Part shown: in pieces, positions 17,190-25,751 of the stretch | Layout of the letters: the number at the start of each line of letters is the position of its first letter | How positions within the stretch are numbered: the stretch's first letter is position 1 | Assembly: GCF_007830545.1 (NCBI RefSeq) | Contig: NZ_VLLF01000010.1 | Span: 124,001-188,000 of the forward strand | Source: Roseibium hamelinense | Lineage (GTDB): Bacteria; Pseudomonadota; Alphaproteobacteria; Rhizobiales; Stappiaceae | Direction: 5' to 3' | DNA length: 64,000 nt | The notes under the pieces: model-generated | Seen by the model: only the letters and a program-made list of their open reading frames with translations | What the model was told of the DNA's origin: nothing | The model's database searches: none | Made by a program: the position numbers and the translations under genes

Positions 17190-19208
17190 ATGACAAGCAG
17201 CTTCTTCTTTCTTCAGACGGAGAAAAATGAGGAAAATCAACAGCTATTAGACGTTTTGGAAGAATGGGCTTCCTCTGAGAAAAAGCAGATATACGTTGTT
17301 GATCGTCCACTCGGTGATGAAAAGTACGAATATGGCCACGAAGGCCACGTAATCATCCTCGCCCCTGGACGCAAAATTTGCCTCGTTAACTTTGGAGAAG
17401 CAGATGATGATTTTGAGGAGTTTGTCGAAGACTTCATCGAAGACCTCGGGTCCATTTCAGATAAATACAATTACAAAGACTCCATCGGCCGCCCACGCAA
17501 ATGGCGTGACCAACTAATTTGGGAAGTTCCAGACGGCCATAGCCTCGACATTGATGCGTACGTTGAAGAAAGCTTCATTTCTGATCCCAGCAAAAGGAGA
17601 GTCTCTGAACTATTAATTTCTCTGATAACCGGCAGTATAAATGACATCGAAAGGACTAGGTCCGATGTTCCAGATAATTTGCTTGATAAAGTCAAGAAAA
17701 AGATAATATTGTTTGACGGAGACCAAACAAGATTTATCTATCAACAAATAGATAAGAAGTCTGTACACATTCAAGGATTGTCTGGAACCGGAAAAACAGA
17801 GCTACTGCTACATAAGCTCAGGGATATATATGTAAAAAATCCATCAGCTAAAATTGTTCTTACTTGCCATAATAGAATTCTTGCTTATAGCCTGCAAAAA
17901 AGAATTCCAGAGTTCTTTAACTTTATGAGAGTCGAGCAACAAATTGAATGGAACAAGCGACTTTGGTGTATGCACGCTTGGGGGTCACAATCGAACCCGA
18001 ATTCAGGCACCTACCGATATATTTGTAGCCACTTTGACATACCCTTTTTCACCTTTGGGGACGGATCATTTGATCTAGCTTGTAAAAGAGCCATAAAAGC
18101 CATTGAGGAAAAAAAGAAAGATACCTTCGCATTTGATTATATCTTGATTGATGAAAGCCAAGATTTCCCTCAGTCATTCATCGATCTATGCGAAGTCTCT
18201 GCGAGGGAATACGTAGTTGTTGCTGGAGATGTATTTCAGAGTATTTTTGACGCCAAGATTCGGCCTAGCATTTCACCTGACTTTTTGTTGAGCAAATGCT
18301 ATCGAACAGACCCGAGAGCACTCATGTTTGCGCATTCATTAGGAATGGGGCTCTTTGAAAAAAGAAAACTAAGATGGTTAGAAGACGACGAATGGAGCAC
18401 ATGTGGATACCTCGTCGAAACCAACCCTGACAAAAGCTTCTACAGATTGAGGCGAGAACCACTACGAAGGTTTGAAGATATTTCGAATTCCGATTTTGAT
18501 TCTGTTGCGATAATTGAAGAGGATACAGAAAGCGATCAAGAAGTCGCTGATCTAGTAATTAAGGCGATAAACGAGATATGCGAAGAACACCCAACGACAA
18601 CTCCAGATGATATTGGAATTATTCTGGTGGACAGCGGGAGAACAATTTATCGCCTCGCAGACAAGCTTGAACAACTCATTCCTCGCAAAACTGGCTGGCC
18701 AGTCAACAAGGCATTTGAAACCAAAATGCGGACTGCAGGCAGCATCTTTATAAGCAATAGGAATAATGTTAAGGGATTAGAGTTTCCTTTTGTTATCTGT
18801 GTCTCAAGAAGAATTAACAGATCATACCCCTATAGAAACTCACTATACATGACATTAACTAGATCATTTCTTAAATCTTACTTGATACTTTCTTCGAGTC
18901 AGGATGAAGACATGATGTCTCAAATCCGATACGGCTTGTCCATAATAAATGAAAAAGGATTTATCGAAGCTCAACCTCCAACAGAGGAGGAGCGCAGTGA
19001 AATAATGACCACGATAACCCAGGCTAATGTGAAAGCATCCTTCTTCGATTTGTGTGAAAATATTTTTGATGAATTGGAAGTTCTCCCGATCTTCAGAAAA
19101 GAATTAAGAAAAGTCGTCACTGCTACAAGTGGTGAAGACTTCGATAGAGACGAAGTTCTTGAAATTGCGAGATTCAACTATACAAAAATGCTCAAGAAGG
19201 AGGGGTGA
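17190..19208 (+). CDS. SF1 (UvrD-like) helicase/ATPase, putative defence gene
   Basis: A 672-residue superfamily-1 helicase-like protein. Walker A is GLSGTGKTE at about residue 196, Walker B is ILIDESQDF at about 319-327, motif V is NVKGLEFPFVI near 525 and motif VI is SLYMTLTRS near 553. The first 190 residues are acidic and match nothing I recognise; they could be a sensor or nuclease module. The C-terminal 90 residues are also unknown. AGGAAG lies upstream of the ATG. Very AT-rich, with codon use unlike the flanking core genes. Its TGA overlaps the ATG of the next gene (TGATG), so the two proteins are made together. A phage-defence role is inferred from context. Confidence 0.8.
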   Translation: MTSSFFFLQTEKNEENQQLLDVLEEWASSEKKQIYVVDRPLGDEKYEYGHEGHVIILAPGRKICLVNFGEADDDFEEFVEDFIEDLGSISDKYNYKDSIGRPRKWRDQLIWEVPDGHSLDIDAYVEESFISDPSKRRVSELLISLITGSINDIERTRSDVPDNLLDKVKKKIILFDGDQTRFIYQQIDKKSVHIQGLSGTGKTELLLHKLRDIYVKNPSAKIVLTCHNRILAYSLQKRIPEFFNFMRVEQQIEWNKRLWCMHAWGSQSNPNSGTYRYICSHFDIPFFTFGDGSFDLACKRAIKAIEEKKKDTFAFDYILIDESQDFPQSFIDLCEVSAREYVVVAGDVFQSIFDAKIRPSISPDFLLSKCYRTDPRALMFAHSLGMGLFEKRKLRWLEDDEWSTCGYLVETNPDKSFYRLRREPLRRFEDISNSDFDSVAIIEEDTESDQEVADLVIKAINEICEEHPTTTPDDIGIILVDSGRTIYRLADKLEQLIPRKTGWPVNKAFETKMRTAGSIFISNRNNVKGLEFPFVICVSRRINRSYPYRNSLYMTLTRSFLKSYLILSSSQDEDMMSQIRYGLSIINEKGFIEAQPPTEEERSEIMTTITQANVKASFFDLCENIFDELEVLPIFRKELRKVVTATSGEDFDRDEVLEIARFNYTKMLKKEG

Positions 19209-19837
19209 TGAAAGAATTCCTCTTTGAACTAGATACTTTTCAGCTAAAAAATCTCTTCCGCTCCTTCCGTTCGAAGACCAGCATCATCTCATTTTGGATG
19301 CATGCCATAAAAACTGTTCTATCTTATGCTCGCCCAGATAGAAAAGACGTGCTTGGTCTTATGGCTATTCGGGCAGACAAAATGAGGCGGGTGTTCGTTG
19401 AGAGCCAAGGAAAAACATTTTCGGCATCATTCCCTTTTTCTGTTACTGAAACAGAGGGAGACTATACATTCCATTCCGACTCTGGGATCGAAGTTGATAG
19501 CAAACTTTCTTCCGAAGTCATTTCGGCGATAGACACCTCACTTATTTTTGAAAGAAGCCAAGTACTAGATTTTGCGGACGGACTATCGGACACGAGTGAT
19601 GACCCGGATGCTCTTTGGCAACTAATTAGTGACCTTATTTGTGCCGACGACGGATACCTTCGAATGGATCATGACCCAGACAACGAGAATGGCGACCTTC
19701 ATCCATTGGATCACATCGATATTTTTTATTCTCAGTCGGCAACCTTTAAGGTTGGTCTACCAAGTAGCATTAAACTCAATCAGCTAACTGATATTTTGGA
19801 CCTAAAATCCAATTGTCATTTCCTTGGTCCGAGATAA
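19208..19837 (+). CDS. Unknown protein coupled to the SF1 helicase
   Basis: A 209-residue acidic soluble protein. Its start overlaps the helicase stop (TGATG), indicating a two-gene unit. Near the C-terminus there is an Asp/His-rich pattern, YLRMDHDPDNENG followed by HPLDHIDIFY and FKVGLP, that recalls DUF2290-type proteins; the resemblance is from memory and weak. No membrane segment or signal peptide is present. AT-rich like its partner. It could be a nuclease, a ligand sensor or a scaffold for the helicase. Confidence 0.6.
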   Translation: MKEFLFELDTFQLKNLFRSFRSKTSIISFWMHAIKTVLSYARPDRKDVLGLMAIRADKMRRVFVESQGKTFSASFPFSVTETEGDYTFHSDSGIEVDSKLSSEVISAIDTSLIFERSQVLDFADGLSDTSDDPDALWQLISDLICADDGYLRMDHDPDNENGDLHPLDHIDIFYSQSATFKVGLPSSIKLNQLTDILDLKSNCHFLGPR

Positions 19838-19882
19838 ATCGTGCCGCATTTGCTAATGCGTAATTCGGACTATTCAAGTGAA

Positions 19883-20629
19883 GGTGTAGCCAGCAGCCCA
19901 TTCTCGATGGGCATTTAGGTGTAAAAATCGCTCCACCTCGACAAAACCTACAAATCCGGGCCTTGAAGCTACAACAAGCGATAAACACTCGCCCGCCCAA
20001 TCCCGAGCCGCTTTGCGATCTCAGATGCCCCAAGGCCAGCCTCTTTTAGCGCCCTGACCTCTGAAGGGTCTATTACGGCGGGACGACCTTTATATTTCTC
20101 AGGGTGCTTGGCCTTCGCCTTAGCAATCCCTTCAGCCTGCCGACGCTTTGCAATAGCACGCTCCCATTCGGCGAATGAGGCGAGCATATGAAGCTGCAGT
20201 CGGGCCAAGGGATCATCGTCATGGCGACTGAAGCGAAGGCGTTCTGATATGAACTCGACGACAACCCCTTTGTCATTCAGTTCGTTGACGATGTTCAGCA
20301 GGTCTCGGATATCTCGCCCCAAACGATCCAGTGAATGCACCACGACGACATCACCTTCACGGACGAAGCCAATCATCTCCTCTAAGGCTGCTCGGTTTCT
20401 TGAAGCTCCGCTGAGCTTCTCCTCAAAGACCCGATCAATGTCAGGCTGGTCGGCCAGCTGACGATCCAGATTTTGGTCTTCTGTACTGACACGTCTGTAG
20501 GCAACCCGCATTCATCCTCCATCGTCTTAATTAGGTTTAGGCCTTTAAGAGGATTCATCTTTTAAATCAAATTATAATCCTAATGAGACAATGCGGTTCA
20601 GCATTCTGGTTGTCTTGTATGGCTACACC
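19883..20629. repeat. 10-bp inverted repeats flanking the serine recombinase
   Basis: GGTGTAGCCA at 19,883-19,892 and its exact complement TGGCTACACC at 20,620-20,629 bracket the recombinase gene. They could be recombination sites or ends of a small insertion. Similarity does not extend clearly beyond 10 bases. Confidence 0.35.
19969..20511 (-). CDS. Serine recombinase (resolvase/invertase family)
   Basis: Small serine recombinase of 180 residues. The catalytic Ser9 lies in YRRVSTEDQNLDRQ. The conserved HSLDRLGRD and FASFAEWER-type segments (LASFAEWERA) are present. A C-terminal helix-turn-helix (VRALKEAGLGASEIAKRLGIGRASVYRLL) completes the protein. It is the full length expected for Tn3-resolvase or Hin-type enzymes. 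A 10-bp inverted repeat flanks the gene (see repeats). It may have arrived as a small separate insertion within the island. Confidence 0.92.
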   Translation of the reverse strand: MRVAYRRVSTEDQNLDRQLADQPDIDRVFEEKLSGASRNRAALEEMIGFVREGDVVVVHSLDRLGRDIRDLLNIVNELNDKGVVVEFISERLRFSRHDDDPLARLQLHMLASFAEWERAIAKRRQAEGIAKAKAKHPEKYKGRPAVIDPSEVRALKEAGLGASEIAKRLGIGRASVYRLL

Positions 20630-20647
20630 CTTACAAGGCATCTGCGA

Positions 20648-21037
20648 TTACCAGCTGGGAAGTTTGTTCAAGCCTATCAATCGACGGGACCAGCCGGTGA
20701 CATTTTGCACCAGCGATATTGCCAAGAACGGAAAACCCCGATTGACATATGGCCCATGAAATCGGTGGGTCAGATAGTTGATGAATTGCTCGCCAACTTC
20801 AAATGCCACGTACCCCAAATGATAGTTCGCATCTTGGTCCTCCCAAAAGTCTACGAACAAGGAGCCTTTAATCCGAGGCCCGAGAACCATTACAGCACTG
20901 GGAAGAATATGAAGGGGGCGGTCAGCCGGATATTCTGACGATATTAATCTTGCGCTTAAGAATACGTTCTCGTCTTCATTTAAATCGAAACGGTCGAGCA
21001 GCATTGGCTCTAATAAATTCTCCGTAGGGAATGCCAT
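20648..21037 (-). CDS. Unknown protein, island gene
   Basis: A 129-residue soluble protein with no recognised domain. The middle reads VMVLGPRIKGSLFVDFWEDQDANYHLGYVAFEVGEQFINYL. AAAGGAT precedes the ATG at a good distance. It lies 30 bases downstream of a small possible DNA-binding protein gene on the same strand, so the two are likely an operon. A toxin-antitoxin or regulator pair is possible but not supported by motifs. Confidence 0.6.
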   Translation of the reverse strand: MAFPTENLLEPMLLDRFDLNEDENVFLSARLISSEYPADRPLHILPSAVMVLGPRIKGSLFVDFWEDQDANYHLGYVAFEVGEQFINYLTHRFHGPYVNRGFPFLAISLVQNVTGWSRRLIGLNKLPSW

Positions 21038-21067
21038 GATTTATCCTTTAAATTGATTTGAAAAGTA

Positions 21068-21250
21068 TTACCCAGAAGTGTCGTCAACAATTTCGTGCCC
21101 ATCTTCAATATATGCTTCCCAAAGAGCTTCGACAGCGTCGTCTATTATGCTTCCAAATGTCAGCCTAGTATAACGACGAAGAATAGCTAACTTAATATGG
21201 GTTTCACGCCTTACCGAGCGGACTGTTAATCGAGATGTCTGTTGTTTCAT
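21068..21250 (-). CDS. Small ribbon-helix-helix-like protein
   Basis: A 60-residue protein, MKQQTSRLTVRSVRRETHIKLAILRRY and so on. A basic beta-like start, followed by two predicted helices (IKLAILRRYTRL, FGSIIDDAVEALWEAYIE), resembles the CopG/Arc ribbon-helix-helix architecture used by small repressors and antitoxins. GGGAGG stands in front of the ATG. It is the first gene of a two-gene unit with the 129-residue protein, and divergent from the possible Rep gene 118 bases away. Confidence 0.6.
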   Translation of the reverse strand: MKQQTSRLTVRSVRRETHIKLAILRRYTRLTFGSIIDDAVEALWEAYIEDGHEIVDDTSG

Positions 21251-21368
21251 ATTTGTGAACCTCCCGTGTATTTAGTGTTTGATCATTGACCCTCTAAAAG
21301 AAAAGATCAGTTAAATAATAGTGACGCACAAATGTTAAACATAATCGAATATATACTTGAGTACTTTT

Positions 21369-22691
21369 ATGAAGAAGTTTGATACGGACCAGTCATTACA
21401 AAGAACGGATGGAAGCAACTCATTTTCGCCGAGAAATAGAAGCTTGGCAGAAACCCGCGCAAAGGCTAAAGATGGGAACGTTCAACGAATAATTGGAAAG
21501 AGCAATACTTTTCCTGATTGGTTCAAACAACATATCCAGAATGATATGTCTTGGATTTTGGAACGTCCGTTTTTGAAAACGGAGTTGAAAGCATTCAAAA
21601 GAATGCTGAACGCTCTTTCAAAGACCAACAGTACCGAATGCAAAGACCTGCATCGACGACTCTATGAAAATACGAAAAGTATTTCAGATCGAAGTCCCCT
21701 GTGCCCGATTTGGCGACATGAAAACGAGTGCGAACTGTTAGTAACAGCAAGAAGTCGTTACCTTTTTCCTCGCGTAAGGAATGAGCTGTATCTTGTTACA
21801 GTCATCTTTGACTTCGCTCATAACCTTAGCCAGCTTGAAGATGCACTGTCCAAGGCACATCAGAATCTCAAGGCTGTCGTTTCAGCCATGACGAAAAAGC
21901 GAAGAGGTGTTGTGATGTTTGGCACCTTTGAACCTGACTTGGTATCGCCCCAACAACTTCATCAGGAGCCTTCCAAAGCCAAGATGGTAAGAGATTTCGG
22001 TGTTCAGATCACGGACTCAGGAGGATGGATACTCACAGGTCACTTTGTTGTCCGCGCCCCTCATGTGGAAACATTCCAGATGATACTGAATGCGTATTTT
22101 CCATCCTTTGGCTGGGAGCGTGTTCAAATCAAAAGGATCAGAGACAGAGGAGCGCTAGAGGCCAATATTATGGACATGCTGGGTTATGCAGGAAAATACC
22201 CAGAACCGTTGTTCAATGCCCCCTCTAAAGGTCCCAGACGTGATGATGCCGATAGACAGATTTCAGCGCTGAGAGCTGCGTTTACAGGCCCTGAGTTTGC
22301 TGCTGATCGGGTCGATGCGTCATCCTTCAATATTAATGCTGCAATTTGCCAGTGGGCGCTCTTCATAGATCGCATGGGAGCCAAAGGAATTCATTTTTCG
22401 GTTGAGAGTGCTTATGCTCAAAAATGGTATTCAGAAAGCGAAATGGACTATATTCGCGCACTGGATTTAGACATTTGCAATAAACGTGGTCACCGTATTG
22501 AAATGCATCGGGACACAGGCCCATTTTCTAGTCGACGACCTAAATTGAAACATGGCCGGTATCGGTTGTTAAAGAGCCGACCAATGATTTTTGATAACGA
22601 GTGGGTTATGGAGACAAGCTGCACAGGTATCAATCTTGATACGGAATATCATGATATCGATAGCTGGATGATTGTATCTACTTCACAATGA
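21369..22691 (+). CDS. Possible HUH/rolling-circle Rep-like protein
   Basis: A 440-residue protein not assignable with certainty. The segment WILTGHFVVRAP (around residue 224) followed some 50 residues later by MLGYAGKYPEP recalls the motif order of rolling-circle initiators (strand with metal-binding His, then YxxKY with the catalytic Tyr). Here only one His of the usual pair is seen, so the enzyme may be degenerate or the resemblance fortuitous. ATG 21,369 is chosen; the frame begins with a TTG at 21,357. An AT-rich tandem repeat lies 58 bases downstream of the stop. Confidence 0.45.
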   Translation: MKKFDTDQSLQRTDGSNSFSPRNRSLAETRAKAKDGNVQRIIGKSNTFPDWFKQHIQNDMSWILERPFLKTELKAFKRMLNALSKTNSTECKDLHRRLYENTKSISDRSPLCPIWRHENECELLVTARSRYLFPRVRNELYLVTVIFDFAHNLSQLEDALSKAHQNLKAVVSAMTKKRRGVVMFGTFEPDLVSPQQLHQEPSKAKMVRDFGVQITDSGGWILTGHFVVRAPHVETFQMILNAYFPSFGWERVQIKRIRDRGALEANIMDMLGYAGKYPEPLFNAPSKGPRRDDADRQISALRAAFTGPEFAADRVDASSFNINAAICQWALFIDRMGAKGIHFSVESAYAQKWYSESEMDYIRALDLDICNKRGHRIEMHRDTGPFSSRRPKLKHGRYRLLKSRPMIFDNEWVMETSCTGINLDTEYHDIDSWMIVSTSQ

Positions 22692-22749
22692 TGTTTCTCA
22701 ATAGGTTTTACATAGCTATTTTAAACACACACTTTAATAAATACTACAT

Positions 22750-22785
22750 ACTTAGATATACACTTAGATATACACTTAAATATAT
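22750..22785. repeat. Three AT-rich 12-bp tandem repeats
   Basis: Units ACTTAGATATAC, ACTTAGATATAC and ACTTAAATATAT lie head to tail. They sit in a gene-free AT-rich gap of 238 bases between the possible Rep gene and a small exported-protein gene. Such repeats can be iterons at replication origins, but may also be simple-sequence expansion. Confidence 0.5.
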
Positions 22786-22930
22786 AATTTGCATACCTAC
22801 TACAATGACAGTACTCGCGTATGTCAATTTTCGGCACATCACAGTCTTGTAGGGCGGAATAGGGTTCAGAAGAAAATCGGCCCTGAACCCATCATTTATC
22901 AGTTTTTGATTATATTTACTTGTGCGCCCG

Positions 22931-23179
22931 TCACTCGCTTTTTGGCGCATATTGCCTCGTTGCAATAAACTGCTCAGCAGTCCAGCGATCATAACCTCGC
23001 CTCTCCATCTCAGCCTGATATGCGGCTTTTGATTGTTTATTTGCCTCGATGAATGCCTCAGCTGTTGGCTGATCATAGCCACGCTGATCGTCAACAGGCT
23101 CTTTCTGTGTGGTAACTGGTTCTGCCAGCGCAGAGGATGCGATAAGCAATACAGACAGGGTGATGTAGATGGCTTTCAT
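22931..23179 (-). CDS. Small exported protein with a duplicated motif
   Basis: An 82-residue protein with a signal peptide (MKAIYITLSVLLIASSALA). The 60-residue mature part contains two copies of a motif: RGYDQPTAEAFIEA and RGYDRWTAEQFIAT. GGGAG lies before the ATG. No family is known to me. It is an unusual cargo gene for the island, apparently monocistronic. Confidence 0.65.
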   Translation of the reverse strand: MKAIYITLSVLLIASSALAEPVTTQKEPVDDQRGYDQPTAEAFIEANKQSKAAYQAEMERRGYDRWTAEQFIATRQYAPKSE

Positions 23180-23212
23180 AAATTTGGACTCCCAATCAAT
23201 TTAATTTTCATC

Positions 23213-23458
23213 TCACCCAACGGTCATGCAGGCCATCGGAGCGCCACTGTTGGAGTTGGCTTCCAGACATGGAAGACCGACCAGATCGTTTGGTGTCACT
23301 AGCCCTTCCGACTCCTCATAAATCCGCAGCAATAGCCCTTTGCGAGGCACCACGAGCCCCTCCGAAATACGGCTGACGGTAGCGGTCGTGGTTCCTATCT
23401 TTTTGGCAAATGCGCTTTTTGAAATGCCGAATCTGTAGAGGTAATCGTTGAGCGTCAT
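23213..23458 (-). CDS. XRE-type helix-turn-helix regulator
   Basis: An 81-residue protein with a Cro/C1-type HTH: LYRFGISKSAFAKKIGTTTATVSRISEGLVVP. The C-terminal 35 residues are unstructured. ATG 23,458 is preferred; a TTG at 23,503 would add 15 residues of low complexity. It is divergent from a second XRE-type gene with a 120-base space that holds a palindrome and a direct repeat. Confidence 0.72.
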   Translation of the reverse strand: MTLNDYLYRFGISKSAFAKKIGTTTATVSRISEGLVVPRKGLLLRIYEESEGLVTPNDLVGLPCLEANSNSGAPMACMTVG

Positions 23459-23462
23459 AACG

Positions 23463-23544
23463 CTTACTTTCTTACTTTGAGAGTAATAAGATTGCGAGTC
23501 CAATTTTGATCGCTAGGCAAATCAAAGCGTTACATTTAATGTAA
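23463..23544. promoter_or_regulatory. Operator candidates between two divergent HTH genes
   Basis: A direct repeat CTTACTTT occurs twice back to back at 23,463-23,478. A perfect palindrome TTACATT-T-AATGTAA lies at 23,530-23,544. Both sit between the divergent XRE-type genes, so they may be binding sites of one or both proteins controlling the switch. Confidence 0.45.
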
Positions 23545-23578
23545 AGGCACACGAATTGATGATAACGAGACCATCCAA

Positions 23579-23998
23579 TTGGCCATCGGAACGACAATCA
23601 AAAAAGCACGGAAGAAGGCTGGCTTAACTATCAGACAGGCCGCCGAGACCATCGGCATTTCTGAGCCGAGCTTTTCCCGTATGGAAAATGGCTACAACGA
23701 GTTCTCTGTCCAGCGTCTTTTGAGATTGGCTGAGTTATATGACGTGTCACCCTCAGCACTCTTAGAGAACAGCATTGTAGCGGCTCCCTCCAAAGTCGAT
23801 CTGAATAGGATGCGGCAGGTGGTGGAAACCGTGCAGGCGGTAGTCAACCGCATGAAGGCACGCACATCACCTGAGAAGATGGGGCTGGCTGTCTCGGAGG
23901 TCTACCGAATTGAGATCGAGCACATCATTCAGGACCCGAAGGCGGAATTCGACCCGAAACGCCACCAATCGCTCATAGAAGCGATGTTCCGCAAATAA
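23579..23998 (+). CDS. XRE-family regulator upstream of the type III R-M genes
   Basis: A 139-residue protein with an N-terminal Cro/C1-type HTH (IKKARKKAGLTIRQAAETIGISEPSFSRMENGYNEFSVQRLLRLAELY), followed by a basic helical tail. The frame is closed by a stop at 23,558 and contains no ATG or GTG near the domain, so it must start at the TTG at 23,579. It is in the same direction as mod and res and probably acts as a controller protein delaying or limiting expression of the restriction system. Confidence 0.75.
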   Translation: MAIGTTIKKARKKAGLTIRQAAETIGISEPSFSRMENGYNEFSVQRLLRLAELYDVSPSALLENSIVAAPSKVDLNRMRQVVETVQAVVNRMKARTSPEKMGLAVSEVYRIEIEHIIQDPKAEFDPKRHQSLIEAMFRK

Positions 23999-24144
23999 TC
24001 TGGGACAGCCACCAACCTGTGGGAACACGGTTGCATAAGCGCACTCACCTTACAGCCTTCCCTTGCACAAGATGCAAAGGCCGGGCTACGTCTAAATCAG
24101 TGATTTCCCGCCTCAATTCTGAGGCCAAATACAAAGATAGATTG

Positions 24145-25749
24145 ATGCCCGTACTCGACTGGATCGGCAAAAAAGCTGTCGTCAACCATCACCAAGATGT
24201 TCCTTACCGTCTTATCCATTGCGACAGCGAATTATCAGCAGGTGACCCAGACAGCGGAAATCTTCTCGTTCAGGGGGACAATCTAGAGGCGCTTAAGGCC
24301 CTGCTTCCTTACTACGCCGGTAAGGTGAAATGTATCTATATTGACCCACCTTACAACACCGGCAACGAGGGCTGGGTCTACAACGACAATGTCAATTCTC
24401 CCGAAATCAAGGCATGGCTCGGAAAAATCGTTGGCAAGGAGGCAGAAGACCTTTCCCGTCACGATAAATGGCTATGCATGATGTATCCGCGACTGAGGTT
24501 GTTGCGCGATTTTTTGCGCGAAGATGGTGTAATATTTGTCAGTATTGATGATGAAGAGATACACCACATCAGAATATTGATGGATGCAATATTCAAGGAA
24601 AAAAACTTTATCTCACAACTAATATGGAAATCCAGACAAAATAAAGACAATAGAAATATAACGGGTGTTTCAACCGACCATGAATACATTTTGGCGTATG
24701 GAAATAGATTGCGCGGAGATGAAAGAAATACTAACCAATACTCAAATCCTGACAACGACCCACGTGGACCATGGGTCAGCGGCAACATGGTCGGGATTGC
24801 CACAAAAGACGCCCGACCAAACCTCCATTTTGATCTGGTCAATCCTTTCACCGGAATAAACTACGGCTGCCCAAATATGGGTTGGAGATACGATCGAAAG
24901 CGGATAGCGCATATGATCGACGAGGGCCGAATTCTCTGGCCTTCGAGTCCAGAAGGGCGCCCGAGAGCAAAAAACTTTTATGCAGACCTAAAAGAAAAAT
25001 TTACCGGATTTTCTTCGATCGTTGGCTCTGAAATATACACTCGGAATGGCACGAAAGTAATAGATGAAATCTTTGGGGAGAGAAAATTCGATTTTCCAAA
25101 GCCTTACGAGTTGATTCAAAAACTGGTCGAACAAGTAGCGGAGCCGGGCGATATTGTTATGGACTCGTTTTCCGGTTCAGGAACCACCGGCCATGCGGTG
25201 CTGAGTTTAAATGCACAGGACAACGGCGACCGAAAGTTCATACTCGTTGAAATGGACGAAAAAATTGCTTCAGAAATAACATCTGAACGTTTGCGGCAAA
25301 TCATCAAAGGTTACAATAGGGGCGGAGACCCCAATAAGCCCGTTGAAGGACTCGGCGGCGGATTTCGTTACTGCCAACTGGGCACACCACTGTTCAACGA
25401 GTTTGGTGATATCGACGCTGCAGTTTCCTTCCCAGATTTGGCAGCACATATCTTCTTTTCCGAAACAGGAACCCCCCTGCCAAAGAAGGCAGACGGGTCA
25501 ACACCTCTCATTGGCGAACATAAGAAAAAGCTCGTCTACCTTCTGTTTTCTGCCGCCGAACAGGGCTTTGCGCGCGAAGATGCTGGAAACGTTTTGACGC
25601 CCGATGTACTGGCCGGACTGCCACCATTGCCAGAGGACTTTGAGGGAAGCCGGGTCATCTATGCCGAGGGCTGCACAGTCACCGCTGATCGGCTGAAGGC
25701 TGAGAATATCGTCTTTAAGCAAATCCCCTATCAGATTGAGGGGAGCTGA
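24145..25749 (+). CDS. Type III restriction-modification methyltransferase (Mod)
   Basis: DNA N6-adenine methyltransferase of about 534 residues. The catalytic motif DPPYNTG (residues 67-73) comes before the AdoMet motif FSGSGTTGHAV (about 342), the order of beta-class Mod subunits; the intervening region should hold the target recognition domain. The N-terminus MPVLDWIGKKAVVNHHQDVP is typical of this Mod group, which selects ATG 24,145, although a GTG at 24,019 is in frame and no good ribosome site is seen. The res gene starts 2 bases after the stop. Recognition sequence cannot be read from the sequence. Confidence 0.9.
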   Translation: MPVLDWIGKKAVVNHHQDVPYRLIHCDSELSAGDPDSGNLLVQGDNLEALKALLPYYAGKVKCIYIDPPYNTGNEGWVYNDNVNSPEIKAWLGKIVGKEAEDLSRHDKWLCMMYPRLRLLRDFLREDGVIFVSIDDEEIHHIRILMDAIFKEKNFISQLIWKSRQNKDNRNITGVSTDHEYILAYGNRLRGDERNTNQYSNPDNDPRGPWVSGNMVGIATKDARPNLHFDLVNPFTGINYGCPNMGWRYDRKRIAHMIDEGRILWPSSPEGRPRAKNFYADLKEKFTGFSSIVGSEIYTRNGTKVIDEIFGERKFDFPKPYELIQKLVEQVAEPGDIVMDSFSGSGTTGHAVLSLNAQDNGDRKFILVEMDEKIASEITSERLRQIIKGYNRGGDPNKPVEGLGGGFRYCQLGTPLFNEFGDIDAAVSFPDLAAHIFFSETGTPLPKKADGSTPLIGEHKKKLVYLLFSAAEQGFAREDAGNVLTPDVLAGLPPLPEDFEGSRVIYAEGCTVTADRLKAENIVFKQIPYQIEGS

Positions 25750-25751
25750 CC

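Noticed and set aside
17024..17230. 68-codon frame before the SF1 helicase
   Set aside because: No ribosome site or recognisable domain, and it overlaps the helicase start.
22744..23094. Minus-strand frame ending in repeated YLSV residues
   Set aside because: It is produced by the AT-rich tandem repeat and overlaps the small exported protein gene.
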